Shown: piece after piece, positions 52,668 through 61,040 of the stretch
Layout: every line of letters begins with the position of its first letter
Position numbering within the stretch: position 1 is the stretch's first letter
From: Paenacidovorax monticola
GTDB taxonomy: Bacteria > Pseudomonadota > Gammaproteobacteria > Burkholderiales > Burkholderiaceae_C
Assembly: GCF_014489595.1 (NCBI RefSeq)
Contig: NZ_CP060790.1
Coordinates: 2,604,001-2,668,000, forward strand
Direction of reading: 5' to 3'
Length of the DNA stretch: 64,000 bases
Position numbers and translations under genes: made by a program
The notes under the pieces: model-generated
The model's database searches: none
What the model was told of the DNA's origin: nothing
The model's input: the letters and a program-made list of their open reading frames with translations, nothing else

Positions 52668-53600
52668 ATGGCCACCACCGACCACATCAATTGGGACAAT
52701 CTGCGGCTCTTTCTCGCCGTGGTGCGTGCCCAGTCGGCCCAGGAAGCCGCCAGGCACCTGGGCGTGGACCACTCCACCGTCACCCGGCGCCTGCACCGGC
52801 TGGAGAAGGAGCTGGGCACCCGGCTGTTCGAGCGCACCCCGGCCGGGCACCGCCTCACGACGGCGGGGCACCGCCTGCTGGAGCATGTGGAGCGCATGGA
52901 GAGCACGGTGGCGCTCGTGGGCGAGGACGTGGGCGGCGACAGCCACACCCTCACCGGCCACGTGCGGCTCGGCGCCACGGAGGGGTTCGGGAGCTTTTTC
53001 CTCGCCCCCCACCTGAGCCATTTCTGCGACCGCCACCCGGCCATCGAGGTGGAGCTGCTGATCGTGCCGCGCTTCATCAACCTCTCGCAGCGCGAGGCGG
53101 ACCTGGCCGTCAACATCGAGCGCCCGCAGAGCACCGGCCAGGTCTGCAGCAAGTTGACCGACTACCGCCTGCGGCTGTACGCGAGCGCGGAGTACCTGGC
53201 CCGCCACGCCCCCATCCGCCACCTGGACGACCTGAGGGCGCACCGGCTCTTCGGCTATGTGGAGGAACTCGCGTTCAGCGCCGAACTGCGCTATCTCACC
53301 TCCATCGCGCCGCATGCCCCCACGCCGCTGCGCAGCACCAGCATCGTCGCGCAGTACAACGCGGTGCGGGAAGGGCGCGGGCTGGCCGTGCTGCCCTGCT
53401 TCCTGGCCGCGCAGAGCGACGGGCTCGTGCCCGTGCTGGACGATGCCGTCGACCTGCTGCGCACCTTCTGGATCGCGGCACCCGGCGACCGCCGGGAACT
53501 CGCGCGGGTGCGCGCCCTGTGGGATTACCTGCGCGAAGTGGCCGAACGCAACCAGCCCCTGCTGATGGGCGAATCGTCCACGGTGCACCGGCTGGATTGA
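52668..53600 (+). CDS. LysR family transcriptional regulator
   Basis: 310 residues. The helix-turn-helix is LRLFLAVVRAQSAQEAARHL, GVDHSTVTRRLHRLEKELGT. The effector domain shows HVRLGATEGFGSFFLAPHLS, TDYRLRLYASAEYLARHAPI and NAVREGRGLAVLPCFLAAQS. It is divergent from the ABC binding protein/mmsA transcript, so it is the likely activator of that pair. The start at 52668 has GGGAGC upstream. Confidence 0.88.
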   Translation: MATTDHINWDNLRLFLAVVRAQSAQEAARHLGVDHSTVTRRLHRLEKELGTRLFERTPAGHRLTTAGHRLLEHVERMESTVALVGEDVGGDSHTLTGHVRLGATEGFGSFFLAPHLSHFCDRHPAIEVELLIVPRFINLSQREADLAVNIERPQSTGQVCSKLTDYRLRLYASAEYLARHAPIRHLDDLRAHRLFGYVEELAFSAELRYLTSIAPHAPTPLRSTSIVAQYNAVREGRGLAVLPCFLAAQSDGLVPVLDDAVDLLRTFWIAAPGDRRELARVRALWDYLREVAERNQPLLMGESSTVHRLD

Positions 53601-53625
53601 CGGCGCCTCGCAGGCGCCCAAGGGC

Positions 53626-54291
53626 TCAGAGGATCAGCGCGAGGCTGGCGTCGAGGTGCTCGGTCGGCATCTGGCGGAAGCCCGACCGCGCGAAGCGCTG
53701 CAGGCGCCCGATCACGAAGGCCGTCAGCACGCCGGCCGCCACCTGCGCGTCCACCGTGGGGGCCGCGGAGCCCCGCGCGTCGGCGGCAGGGCGCAGGCAC
53801 TGGCGCAGCGTGGACTCGATGCGGTCGAAGAACTGGTTCATGCGCTGCTGCAGGCGCTCGTGCTCGAACACCAGGGCATCGCCCACCATCACGCGCACCA
53901 TGCCGGGGTTGCGCTCGCCGAACTGCAGCAGCAGCGCCACCACGCGTGCCGCCTGGCGCGCGCCGTCGGCCGCAGGGCGGTCGGGGTCGGGCACATCGCG
54001 CCCCACGATCTGCTGCACGAGCGTGAAGATGGACTGTTCGATGAAGTCGATGAGCCCCTCGAACATCTGCGCCTTGCTGGCAAAGTGCCGGTACAGCGCG
54101 GCCTCGCTCACCGACAGCTGCGCGGCCAGCGCGGCGGTGGTGATGCGCTCGGCGCCGGGCTTCTCGAGCATGGCGGCCAGGGCTTGCAGGATCTGCACCC
54201 GCCGCTCGCCCGGCTTGGGCCGCTTGCGCGTCGCCGCGGCCTCGCTGTCGGGGGCCAGGGTGTCGTCGGTGGAGGGCGGAAGCTCGGGCAT
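53626..54291 (-). CDS. slmA: SlmA-like TetR-family nucleoid occlusion protein
   Basis: 221 residues. An acidic N-terminal tail precedes the TetR helix-turn-helix at about 30-80 (RVQILQALAAMLEKPGAERI, TTAALAAQLSVSEAALYRHF, ASKAQMFEGLIDFIEQSIFT). This block is nearly that of E. coli SlmA, which binds DNA and blocks FtsZ rings over the nucleoid. The C-terminal domain is less conserved, so another TetR function cannot be excluded. It stands alone, 25 bp from the convergent LysR gene and 82 bp upstream of the diguanylate cyclase on the same strand. Confidence 0.8.
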   Translation of the reverse strand: MPELPPSTDDTLAPDSEAAATRKRPKPGERRVQILQALAAMLEKPGAERITTAALAAQLSVSEAALYRHFASKAQMFEGLIDFIEQSIFTLVQQIVGRDVPDPDRPAADGARQAARVVALLLQFGERNPGMVRVMVGDALVFEHERLQQRMNQFFDRIESTLRQCLRPAADARGSAAPTVDAQVAAGVLTAFVIGRLQRFARSGFRQMPTEHLDASLALIL

Positions 54292-54373
54292 GAAGCAGAA
54301 ACAAATGTGTGCAATTGATTCTCGCACAGCCCCCACGCGCGCACCGCGCCGTGCGGGCCGCTGATGCGCCCGG

Positions 54374-55573
54374 CTAGCGGATGGTCTCCACCACGACCCG
54401 GTTGCGCCCCGCCGCCTTGCCCCGGTCGAGGGCCTCGTCGGCACGGCGGATGGTCGCGTCCACCGATTCGCCCGCACGGTACTGGGCCACACCGATGGTG
54501 GCCGTCATGTCGCAGGGCACGCCGGACATGCCGGTCCAGTTCGCGGCCACGATCTGCTGGCGCAGCCGCTCCAGGGCGTCGGCCGCCTGGGCCGTGGCCG
54601 TGTCCGGCATCACCACGAGAAACTCCTCGCCGCCGTAGCGGCCGATGCGGTCCACCGCCCGCGTGTGGCCGGCCAGCAGCGCTCCGAAGACGCGCAGCAC
54701 GCGGTCGCCCGCCGCATGGCCATAGTGGTCGTTGATGCGCTTGAAGTGGTCGATGTCGAGCAGTGCCACGCAGAAGGGCAATTGGCTGCGATCCGCCAGT
54801 TCGCGCTGGCGGTGCAGGCTCTCCATGATGCCCCGGCGGTTCGCCACCCCCGTCAGCTCGTCGCTGCGCACCAGGGTCTCGATCTGGGCCAGCGCCGCGC
54901 CCAGCTTGTCGTTGGCCACGCTGAGCCGGTACTGCATGCCGCGAAAGAAGGTCACCAGGACGATGCTGCGCGCCACGCTCCCCAGCACCACCCCGATGGT
55001 GAGCAACTGGCCCGGCAGCGCATCCGTGGGCATGCGCATGTGCGGCCCCACCCAGAAGAACGCGGCGGCCACGGCCAGCAGCGTGAGCACCCAGGTCGCG
55101 GCGAAGCTGGCGCGGCTGCGCGCCAGGAAACCGTCGGCGCTGAACGCGATGAGCATGACCAGCGCCTGGAACGCCACCTGCGGCGCGGCCACGAGCAGGC
55201 CCAGCGCCCCGAGGATCGATACGGCCTGATGCACCAGGAACAGGCCCGGGTCGCGCCGCTTGTGGCACCAGCCGCTCGCGTAGGCCCAGGTGATGAAGCC
55301 CATGCCGCCGGCCACCCACAAGCCGTATGCGCCCAGCACCGCCTCGGGCACATAGCCCACGATGCAGAAGCCGACCAGCAGCAGGAAGGCATACAGGTGG
55401 CTGAGCAGGACGAAGAAATGCAGCTGCCAGGTACGGCGCAGCCAGCGCTGGCGATGGGCCTCTCCATCCGTGTGCGCGGAGGCCGGATGGGGGGCCCACA
55501 GAGAGGTCGCGGGCGGAGGGTTGGGGAGAGCAGTCACAGGCGAAAGCCGCAAGCACCACGGGATGTAAGCCAT
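54374..55573 (-). CDS. membrane-bound diguanylate cyclase (GGDEF)
   Basis: 399 residues. About five or six membrane helices lie between residues 48 and 210, forming an uncharacterised membrane sensor. The GGDEF domain at about 235-395 has metal Asp D273 (LLDIDHFKRINDHYGHAAGD), the active-site loop GGEEF at 314-318, and an intact inhibitory I-site RxxD (R305-D308, RAVDRIGRYGGEEF). The enzyme should make c-di-GMP and be product-inhibited. No EAL domain is present. It is divergent from the DUF1932 dehydrogenase across an unusual AT-rich gap of 231 bp. Confidence 0.92.
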   Translation of the reverse strand: MAYIPWCLRLSPVTALPNPPPATSLWAPHPASAHTDGEAHRQRWLRRTWQLHFFVLLSHLYAFLLLVGFCIVGYVPEAVLGAYGLWVAGGMGFITWAYASGWCHKRRDPGLFLVHQAVSILGALGLLVAAPQVAFQALVMLIAFSADGFLARSRASFAATWVLTLLAVAAAFFWVGPHMRMPTDALPGQLLTIGVVLGSVARSIVLVTFFRGMQYRLSVANDKLGAALAQIETLVRSDELTGVANRRGIMESLHRQRELADRSQLPFCVALLDIDHFKRINDHYGHAAGDRVLRVFGALLAGHTRAVDRIGRYGGEEFLVVMPDTATAQAADALERLRQQIVAANWTGMSGVPCDMTATIGVAQYRAGESVDATIRRADEALDRGKAAGRNRVVVETIR

Positions 55574-55696
55574 TGTGACGGTTTCGCGCCCCGCCGGGCA
55601 GCCCTGGTTTGTCAACAAGCGTGGGCCCGGGGAGCGCGCTCTCGAAAGCCGCGCCAGGGCAAACACCTCCGTGCCGCATGTTTTTCCAATCGCCCA

Positions 55697-55804
55697 AAAA
55701 ATACAAAAAACAAACAAAACCATCCCAAGAAATGGCGAATTCCCCCTATTGACGCCTTTCAGCAACCCACAACACAATTCGTTTTGTACTTTTTTTGTAT
55801 TTTT
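55697..55804 (+). promoter_or_regulatory. AT-rich control region upstream of the DUF1932 dehydrogenase
   Basis: AAAAATACAAAAAA (55697-55710) and TTTTTTGTATTTTT (55791-55804) are perfect 14-bp inverted arms 80 bp apart; the second ends exactly at the ATG. A possible promoter is TTGACG (55749-55754) with CACAAT (55773-55778), spacing 18. TTGTAC and TTGTAT half-sites resemble GntR/FCD operators, and a GntR gene lies at the far end of the cluster. No Shine-Dalgarno sequence precedes the ATG. Confidence 0.55.
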
Positions 55805-56683
55805 ATGAAAACCATCATCCTGGGTGGCGGCGTGGTCGGGCAGTGCTATGCACAGGCCCTGGCAGCGCAAGGCCACACCCTTGTCGGCTTCTGCGACCCC
55901 CAACCCAGCGACGCGCTGCGCGCGCTCGCCGGCGCCCACGGCGCCGCCCTGCATGCCGCGCCGGGCCCCTGGATGCAGGGGGCGGAACTGGCCGTGAGCG
56001 CCGTGTTCGGCACCGTGGCGCTGGACGTGGCGCGCCATGCCCTGCCCCACCTGCCCGCGGGCGCGCTCTACCTGGACATGACCACGGCCGACCCCGAGGA
56101 CATGGCGCGCGCCGAACAGCTCGCCCAGGCCGGCGGCCACCGCTTCGTGGACGTGGCCATCACCGGCGCGGTGAACTTGAGCGGCGCGCGCACCCCCTTG
56201 CTCTGCGCGGGTGCCAGCGCCCCCGAGGCCGCCGCGCTGCTGGCGGCCTGCGGCGCGCCCATCCGCACCGTGGGTGCGCAGGCGGGTGACGCGGCTTCGC
56301 TCAAGCTGCTGCGCAGCATCTTCACCAAGGGCATGGAGGCCCTGGCCGTGGAATGCCTGGTAACGGCCGAGCGCAAGGGCCTGCGCGCCGCACTGCACGA
56401 CGTGCTGTCGGACATCGACGAGGGTTCCCTGCGCGAGACCATGGAGTCGATGGTGCGCACCCACATCCCCCACGCGGCCCGCCGCCGCAACGAGGTCATC
56501 GAGGCGCAGCACCAGATGCGCCTCGCGGGCGTGGCACCCCTCGTGCTGCCAGGCGTGCAACAGCTCTTCGAGCGCACGCAGCAGGCGCTGGCCGCGCAGG
56601 GCTATGGCGGCCAGAGCACGGCCGAAGCGCTGGCCTGGCTCGCGCGGCAGGCGGCCTGCGACAGCCCCGGCGGCAGCGCCTGA
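55805..56683 (+). CDS. NAD(P)-dependent oxidoreductase, DUF1932 family
   Basis: 292 residues. The Rossmann nucleotide site is at the very start (MKTIILGGGVVGQCYAQALA), followed by the 6-phosphogluconate-dehydrogenase-like core (LYLDMTTADPEDMARAEQLA, FVDVAITGAVNLSGARTPLL). The C-terminal DUF1932 domain has SLKLLRSIFTKGMEALAVEC with the catalytic Lys. The family oxidises or reduces 3-hydroxy acids. It heads a catabolic cluster with two binding proteins, an amidohydrolase and an aldolase. The start must be 55805 because the Gly-rich loop follows at once, though the leader is U-rich with no ribosome site. Confidence 0.87.
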   Translation: MKTIILGGGVVGQCYAQALAAQGHTLVGFCDPQPSDALRALAGAHGAALHAAPGPWMQGAELAVSAVFGTVALDVARHALPHLPAGALYLDMTTADPEDMARAEQLAQAGGHRFVDVAITGAVNLSGARTPLLCAGASAPEAAALLAACGAPIRTVGAQAGDAASLKLLRSIFTKGMEALAVECLVTAERKGLRAALHDVLSDIDEGSLRETMESMVRTHIPHAARRRNEVIEAQHQMRLAGVAPLVLPGVQQLFERTQQALAAQGYGGQSTAEALAWLARQAACDSPGGSA

Positions 56684-56742
56684 GGCCCCCTGCCCTCTTT
56701 CCGTCCTTCTTTCCCGCACCCATAAAACCAGGAGACATTTCC

Positions 56743-57711
56743 GTGCATCTGCTTCGACGCCTTCTCGCCGCCGCCTGCCTGCTGGCCGCCGGCACGGCCG
56801 CCCTCGCGCAGGGCTATCCCGCGCGCCCGATCAAGTTCATCGTGCCCTTTCCGCCCGGCGGCGGCACCGACAACCTGACGCGCCTGGTGGCCACCAAGCT
56901 CAACGAGACCCTGCAATGGACCATCGCGGTGGAGAACAAGCCCGGTGCGGGCGGCAACCTGGCGCTGGACACCACGGCCAAGGCGCCGGCCGACGGCTAC
57001 ACGCTCGTGATGGCACAGACCGACAACGTGGTGCTCAACCCGCTGCTGTACTCCAAGCTCACCTATGACCCGGCCAAGGACCTGGTTCCCGTGGGGCTGG
57101 TCGCCAGCGGCCCGGCCGTGCTCGTCGTGCGCGCCGACTCGCCGTACAAGACGCTGGGCGACGTGGTCGCGGCGGCCAAGGCCCGGCCGGGCCAGCTCAC
57201 CTTTGCCTCGCCCGGTACGGGCACGGTGGCGCACCTCATCAGCGAGCTGTGGCAGAAGAGCTCGGGCATGAAGCTCACGCACGTGCCCTACCGGGGCGTG
57301 GCGCAGGCGCTGCCCGACCTCATCGGCGGGCAGGTGGACATGTACATGGGCTCCATCCCCACGCTGCAAGGCCACATCAAGGGCGGCAAGGTGCGTGCAC
57401 TGGCGGTGACCACGCCCAAGCGCTCGCCCGTGCTGCCCGGCGTGCCGACCTACACCGAGTCGGGCATCGCAGGCGTCGAGCTGGCCAGCGTCTGGGGCGT
57501 GATGGCCCCCGCCGGCACGCCGGCCGACGTGGTGCAGAAGCTCAACACCGAGATCAACAAGGTGCTGCAGTTGCCCGACACGCGTGAAAAGATCCTGGCG
57601 AGCGGCGCCGACATCCTCGGCGGCAGCCCGAAGGAGATGGGCGACCTGTACGCCAGCGACCGCGCGCGCCTCGCGCCCGTGGTGCGCGACTCGGGCACCA
57701 AGCTCGACTGA
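56743..57711 (+). CDS. Bug/TctC-type periplasmic binding protein (GTG start)
   Basis: 322 residues. The GTG at 56743 is chosen because AGGAG lies 9 bases before it and a signal peptide (LLRRLLAAACLLAAGTAALA) follows directly; the next ATG is far downstream. The mature part opens YPARPIKFIVPFPPGGGTDN, then ENKPGAGGNLALDTTAKAPA, THVPYRGVAQALPDLIGGQV and LPGVPTYTESGIAGVELASV. It binds a carboxylate in the periplasm, presumably the substrate of this cluster. It follows the DUF1932 gene by 59 bp. Confidence 0.88.
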   Translation: MHLLRRLLAAACLLAAGTAALAQGYPARPIKFIVPFPPGGGTDNLTRLVATKLNETLQWTIAVENKPGAGGNLALDTTAKAPADGYTLVMAQTDNVVLNPLLYSKLTYDPAKDLVPVGLVASGPAVLVVRADSPYKTLGDVVAAAKARPGQLTFASPGTGTVAHLISELWQKSSGMKLTHVPYRGVAQALPDLIGGQVDMYMGSIPTLQGHIKGGKVRALAVTTPKRSPVLPGVPTYTESGIAGVELASVWGVMAPAGTPADVVQKLNTEINKVLQLPDTREKILASGADILGGSPKEMGDLYASDRARLAPVVRDSGTKLD

Positions 57712-57815
57712 ACCGGGCAGCCTGCAAGAGACCGGGAAAACGGGCGGGCCATCCGGTCCAGCCCATGCAGCCTGCGGAGCCCCCGCACCTGTGTGACCTC
57801 ACCCATTCAAAGACC

Positions 57816-58766
57816 ATGCAAAAACTTCGCACCTTCTTCGCCAGCGCGGTCCTCTGCGCCCTCACGGCCGGGGCCGCCGCACAGGACTTCAAGAGCCCGA
57901 TCAAGATCGTGGTTCCCTTCGCGCCGGGCGGCGCCACCGACGCCCTGGCGCGGCTGCTGGGCCCACGGCTGAGCCGGGAACTGTCACAGACCGTGGTCAT
58001 CGACAACAAACCCGGCGCGAGCGGCCAGATTGGAACCGCGGCCGTCAAGGCGGCTGCACCGGACGGCTCGACGTTTCTGCTGGCGCTTGACCATTCGGTC
58101 GTGGTCGTGCCGCTCATCACGCCGAGCGCTGGCTACGATGCCATCCGGGATTTCATTCCGGTAGGTCAGGTGGCCCGCTTCCAGTGGACCTTTGCCGTGC
58201 CGCTCAGCAGCCCGGCCAAGACCCTGCCGGAGTTTGTCGAAGTGGTGCGCAAGGAGCCGCAGCTCGGCAATTACGGCGTGCCGCTCATCGGTGGCGTGCC
58301 GGACATCATCGGCGCGGCCATCAGCCGCAAAGCCAGCGTGAAGATGGAGGCCATCGCCTTTGGCGGTTCGGCGCAAATGATGCCGCAGCTGATCGGCGGA
58401 CAACTCGCCTCGGGGGTCACGGGCGAGCCCGAGGGCGTGACCATGTCGCGCGGCGGCAAGGTGCGCATTCTGGCGATCTCGGGCGGGAAACGCTCAGCGC
58501 TGCTGCCCGATGTCCCCACCTTCGAGGAACTGGGCTTCAGTGGCGTGAACGTCAACAGCTTCAACGCCTTCTTCGCGCCCAAAGGCCTGCCCGCAGCGCT
58601 GGCCGAGAAATTCAACACCGCGTTGCGTGCCGTGCTGAAAGATCCCGAAGTGCAGGCCAGGATCCAGGACATGTCCCTGGAGCTCGCGCCCACGGACCTG
58701 GACCAATCGGCGGCAGAACTCGCCAGATCCTACAAGTTCTGGCATGCCACCAAGCAGGCCAAATGA
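57816..58766 (+). CDS. Bug/TctC-type periplasmic binding protein
   Basis: 316 residues with signal peptide (FFASAVLCALTAGAAAQ). Family landmarks are FKSPIKIVVPFAPGGATDAL, DNKPGASGQIGTAAVKAAAP, AIAFGGSAQMMPQLIGGQLA and LLPDVPTFEELGFSGVNVNS. It diverges from the preceding Bug protein (for instance the HVPYRG loop is AIAFGG here), so the two should bind different ligands. Codon use looks slightly less GC3-rich than the surrounding genes, perhaps a separate history. Its TGA overlaps the ATG of the amidohydrolase (ATGA), tying it to that enzyme. Confidence 0.88.
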   Translation: MQKLRTFFASAVLCALTAGAAAQDFKSPIKIVVPFAPGGATDALARLLGPRLSRELSQTVVIDNKPGASGQIGTAAVKAAAPDGSTFLLALDHSVVVVPLITPSAGYDAIRDFIPVGQVARFQWTFAVPLSSPAKTLPEFVEVVRKEPQLGNYGVPLIGGVPDIIGAAISRKASVKMEAIAFGGSAQMMPQLIGGQLASGVTGEPEGVTMSRGGKVRILAISGGKRSALLPDVPTFEELGFSGVNVNSFNAFFAPKGLPAALAEKFNTALRAVLKDPEVQARIQDMSLELAPTDLDQSAAELARSYKFWHATKQAK

Positions 58767-59638
58767 AGGCGGCGGCACTGCATTCGCTGGAACAGGACGC
58801 TCCGCCGTTCGATGTCCCCCCGGGGGCGTGCGATTGCCACATGCACCTGTTCGACCCTGCCCTGCCCTTCGCACCCGGCGCCGTTCTCCGGCACGGCAAG
58901 GCGAGCGCCGAAGAGTACCGGCTGCTGCAGCGTCGCCTTCGCATCGACCGCAATGTACTGGTGCAGCCCTCGGGCTATGGACGGGACCACCGCGTACTCC
59001 TGGCCGGCCTGCGCAGCCTGGGCAGCAGCGCACGGGGCATCGCCGTTGTGGATCCGTCCGCAAGCCAGTCCGAGCTTGAGGTACTGCGCGACCACGGCGT
59101 CGTCGGAGTTCGATTCAATCTGGTGCAGGCTGGCGCAACGAACGAGGAGATGCTGGAGCGAGTCGCCAGCCTGGTTGAGCCATTCGACTGGCATATCCAG
59201 CTGCATGTGCACCCCACCGACTTGATCAGCCTGGCGGAGCGCATCCTCGCGCTGCCCGTCCCGGTGGTCATCGACCATTTCGCGCGCCTGCATGCCGATG
59301 CCGCGATGTCACGGCGAGTCGAAGAAACCGTGGCACGCCTGCTTGCCAGCAAGAGGGTGTGGCTGAAGCTCTCCGCGCCCTACATCGCGGTACCTGGCGC
59401 GATGCCCTATGCAGCACTTGACGGCTTCGTACGCAAGCTGGCCGATGAGTCCCTGGATCAGTTGGTCTGGGGCACGGATTGGCCGCACGTCACGGAGCCG
59501 GAGAAACCCGACGATGCGGCCCTCCTGCATCTGCTCGCCCGGTGGTTTTCCAAAGACGAACTGCGTCGCGTCCTGGTGGAGAACCCCGTTCGCCTGTACC
59601 GCTTTCCTGCCCCCCCCCCTTCACTCCCTCCACTCTGA
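58763..59638 (+). CDS. amidohydrolase, 2-pyrone-4,6-dicarboxylate-hydrolase-like
   Basis: 291 residues. The TIM-barrel metal motif HxH is at 26-28 (ACDCHMHLFDPALPFAPG). RNVLVQPSGYGRDHRVLLAG, FNLVQAGATNEEMLER, HIQLHVHP, VVIDHFARLHADAAM and the catalytic Asp in LVWGTDWPHVTEPEKP follow. This pattern matches the LigI-like subgroup, which opens lactones of dicarboxylates. The last codons run through a tract of ten C (59620-59629), encoding APPPS, so its exact C-terminus should be checked. The ATG overlaps the preceding Bug gene stop. The aldolase gene follows 11 bp later. Confidence 0.87.
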   Translation: MKAAALHSLEQDAPPFDVPPGACDCHMHLFDPALPFAPGAVLRHGKASAEEYRLLQRRLRIDRNVLVQPSGYGRDHRVLLAGLRSLGSSARGIAVVDPSASQSELEVLRDHGVVGVRFNLVQAGATNEEMLERVASLVEPFDWHIQLHVHPTDLISLAERILALPVPVVIDHFARLHADAAMSRRVEETVARLLASKRVWLKLSAPYIAVPGAMPYAALDGFVRKLADESLDQLVWGTDWPHVTEPEKPDDAALLHLLARWFSKDELRRVLVENPVRLYRFPAPPPSLPPL

Positions 59639-59649
59639 AGTACAACCCC

Positions 59650-60324
59650 ATGATCGGTCTTCAAATTCTCCAGCGGCAACGCGCTGTCGGCCTTGATCTC
59701 GCCAAGCGCTATCTCGACGTTCCCGTGGCCAACGTGAGCGACTGCATGGCGCGCATGAGCGCGGGCGGCGCGCACCTGCGGCCCATGCACGGCGGCGGGC
59801 GCATGGCCGGCCCCGCGCTCACCGTGAAGACGCGCCCCGGCGACAACCTCATGATCCACAAGGCGCTGCAGCTCGCACGGCCCGGCGACGTGATCGTGGT
59901 GGACGCGGGCGGCGACCTCACCAACGCGCTGATCGGCGAGATCATGGTGGGCGACGCCGTGCGCCGCGAACTCGGCGGCTTCGTGATCCATGGCGCCATC
60001 CGCGACGCGGGGGCGATCCGTGCGGGCGCCTTTCCCGTGTTCGCGGCAGGCGTGACGCACCGCGGCCCCTACAAGGACGGTCCCGGCGAGATCAACGTGC
60101 CCGTCGCGCTGAACGGCATGGTCATTGAGCCCGGCGACCTCATGATCGGCGACGACGACGGCCTGCTGTGCGTGCCCTATGCCGAGGCCGAGGCCCTGCT
60201 GGCCGCCGCGCTGCAGAAGCAGGAGGTGGAGGCGCAGATGGTGGCCGAGATCGCCAACGGCACCTACCGCGCGCCGTGGATCGACGAGACGCTCAGGCGC
60301 CTGAACTGCCCGGTGCAGGAATAG
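59650..60324 (+). CDS. RraA-like 4-carboxy-4-hydroxy-2-oxoadipate aldolase
   Basis: 224 residues. RraA fold: LIGEIMVGDAVRRELGGFVI with HGAIRDAGAIRAGAFPVFAA (catalytic R118 and D119 in GAIRDAG), the metal/pyruvate site of the HMG/CHA aldolases. NVSDCMARMSAGGAHLRPMH is the N-terminal motif of the CHA aldolase group. Such enzymes split 4-carboxy-4-hydroxy-2-oxoadipate to pyruvate and oxaloacetate and decarboxylate oxaloacetate. With the LigI-like hydrolase upstream this suggests the lower part of a 4,5-cleavage (gallate or protocatechuate-type) pathway. Its 3' end overlaps the convergent GntR gene by 32 bp. Confidence 0.87.
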   Translation: MIGLQILQRQRAVGLDLAKRYLDVPVANVSDCMARMSAGGAHLRPMHGGGRMAGPALTVKTRPGDNLMIHKALQLARPGDVIVVDAGGDLTNALIGEIMVGDAVRRELGGFVIHGAIRDAGAIRAGAFPVFAAGVTHRGPYKDGPGEINVPVALNGMVIEPGDLMIGDDDGLLCVPYAEAEALLAAALQKQEVEAQMVAEIANGTYRAPWIDETLRRLNCPVQE

Positions 60325-60988
60325 AGGCCGGCCCGGGCGCTGACTCCGCACCCACGCGCTGCATCTCGAAGCGCACGAACGAGGCGCGCAGGTGGAAGGC
60401 CATGGCCTGCTCGGCAAAGCGCCGGTCGCGCCGCCGGATGGCGAGCGTGACCTGGCGGTGGTGTTCCACGCTCTCGCGCATCTCCTGCTCGCTGTAGAAG
60501 TAGAACGAGCCGATCATGATCGGCATGTCCAGGTAGTTCTGCAGCAGCGCCTTCAGACGCCCCGAACGGGCGGCCTCCACCAGCAGGTGGTGGAAGCGGT
60601 TGTTCACGGCCTGGATGCGCGCCACCCGGTCGTCCTTGCGCGACTTCACCCAATGCTCCATCTCGTCGTTGAGCGCCTCCATCTCGGCCACCTGCTCGGG
60701 CGTGGCGCGCTCGGCCGCCAGGCCCGCCGCGTGCGGCTCCAGCAGCATGCGCAGCTCGAAGACCTCGGCCACGTCCCACTGCGTCCATTGCGCCACCGTG
60801 GCGCCGCGCGCCGCCGCGACCAGCAGGCCGTCCTCCACCAGCCGCTGCAGCGCCGCGCGCACGGGCGTGCGGCTCACTTTCATTTCCTCGGCGATGTGCT
60901 CCTCGCGCAGCCACGCGCCCGGCGCGTAGTAACCGGACATGAGGCGCCGGCGCAGGTCGGCGTAGAGGGTGTCGGAAATCTTGGGCAT
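60293..60988 (-). CDS. GntR family regulator with FCD domain
   Basis: 231 residues. Winged helix: ISDTLYADLRRRLMSGYYAP, LREEHIAEEMKVSRTPVRAA and LQRLVEDGLL. The FCD ligand domain includes VFELRMLLEPHAAGLAAERA, NNRFHHLLVEAARSGRLKAL and SVEHHRQVTLAIRRRDRRFA, with His residues that bind metal in FCD proteins. It faces the aldolase gene tail to tail with a 32-bp overlap, so the two transcripts are antisense over the last codons. It is the likely regulator of the cluster that begins at 55805. Confidence 0.9.
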   Translation of the reverse strand: MPKISDTLYADLRRRLMSGYYAPGAWLREEHIAEEMKVSRTPVRAALQRLVEDGLLVAAARGATVAQWTQWDVAEVFELRMLLEPHAAGLAAERATPEQVAEMEALNDEMEHWVKSRKDDRVARIQAVNNRFHHLLVEAARSGRLKALLQNYLDMPIMIGSFYFYSEQEMRESVEHHRQVTLAIRRRDRRFAEQAMAFHLRASFVRFEMQRVGAESAPGPASIPAPGSSGA

Positions 60989-61040
60989 GCGCGGCGATTG
61001 TCCACCACCGCCCGGCGGCGGCTGCGGGCCAGGGCGGCGG

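Noticed and set aside
57765..59640. Horizontal transfer of the second Bug protein and amidohydrolase
   Set aside because: Codon use looks only slightly less GC-biased than the surroundings; there are no mobile genes or tRNA boundaries, so the evidence is too weak.
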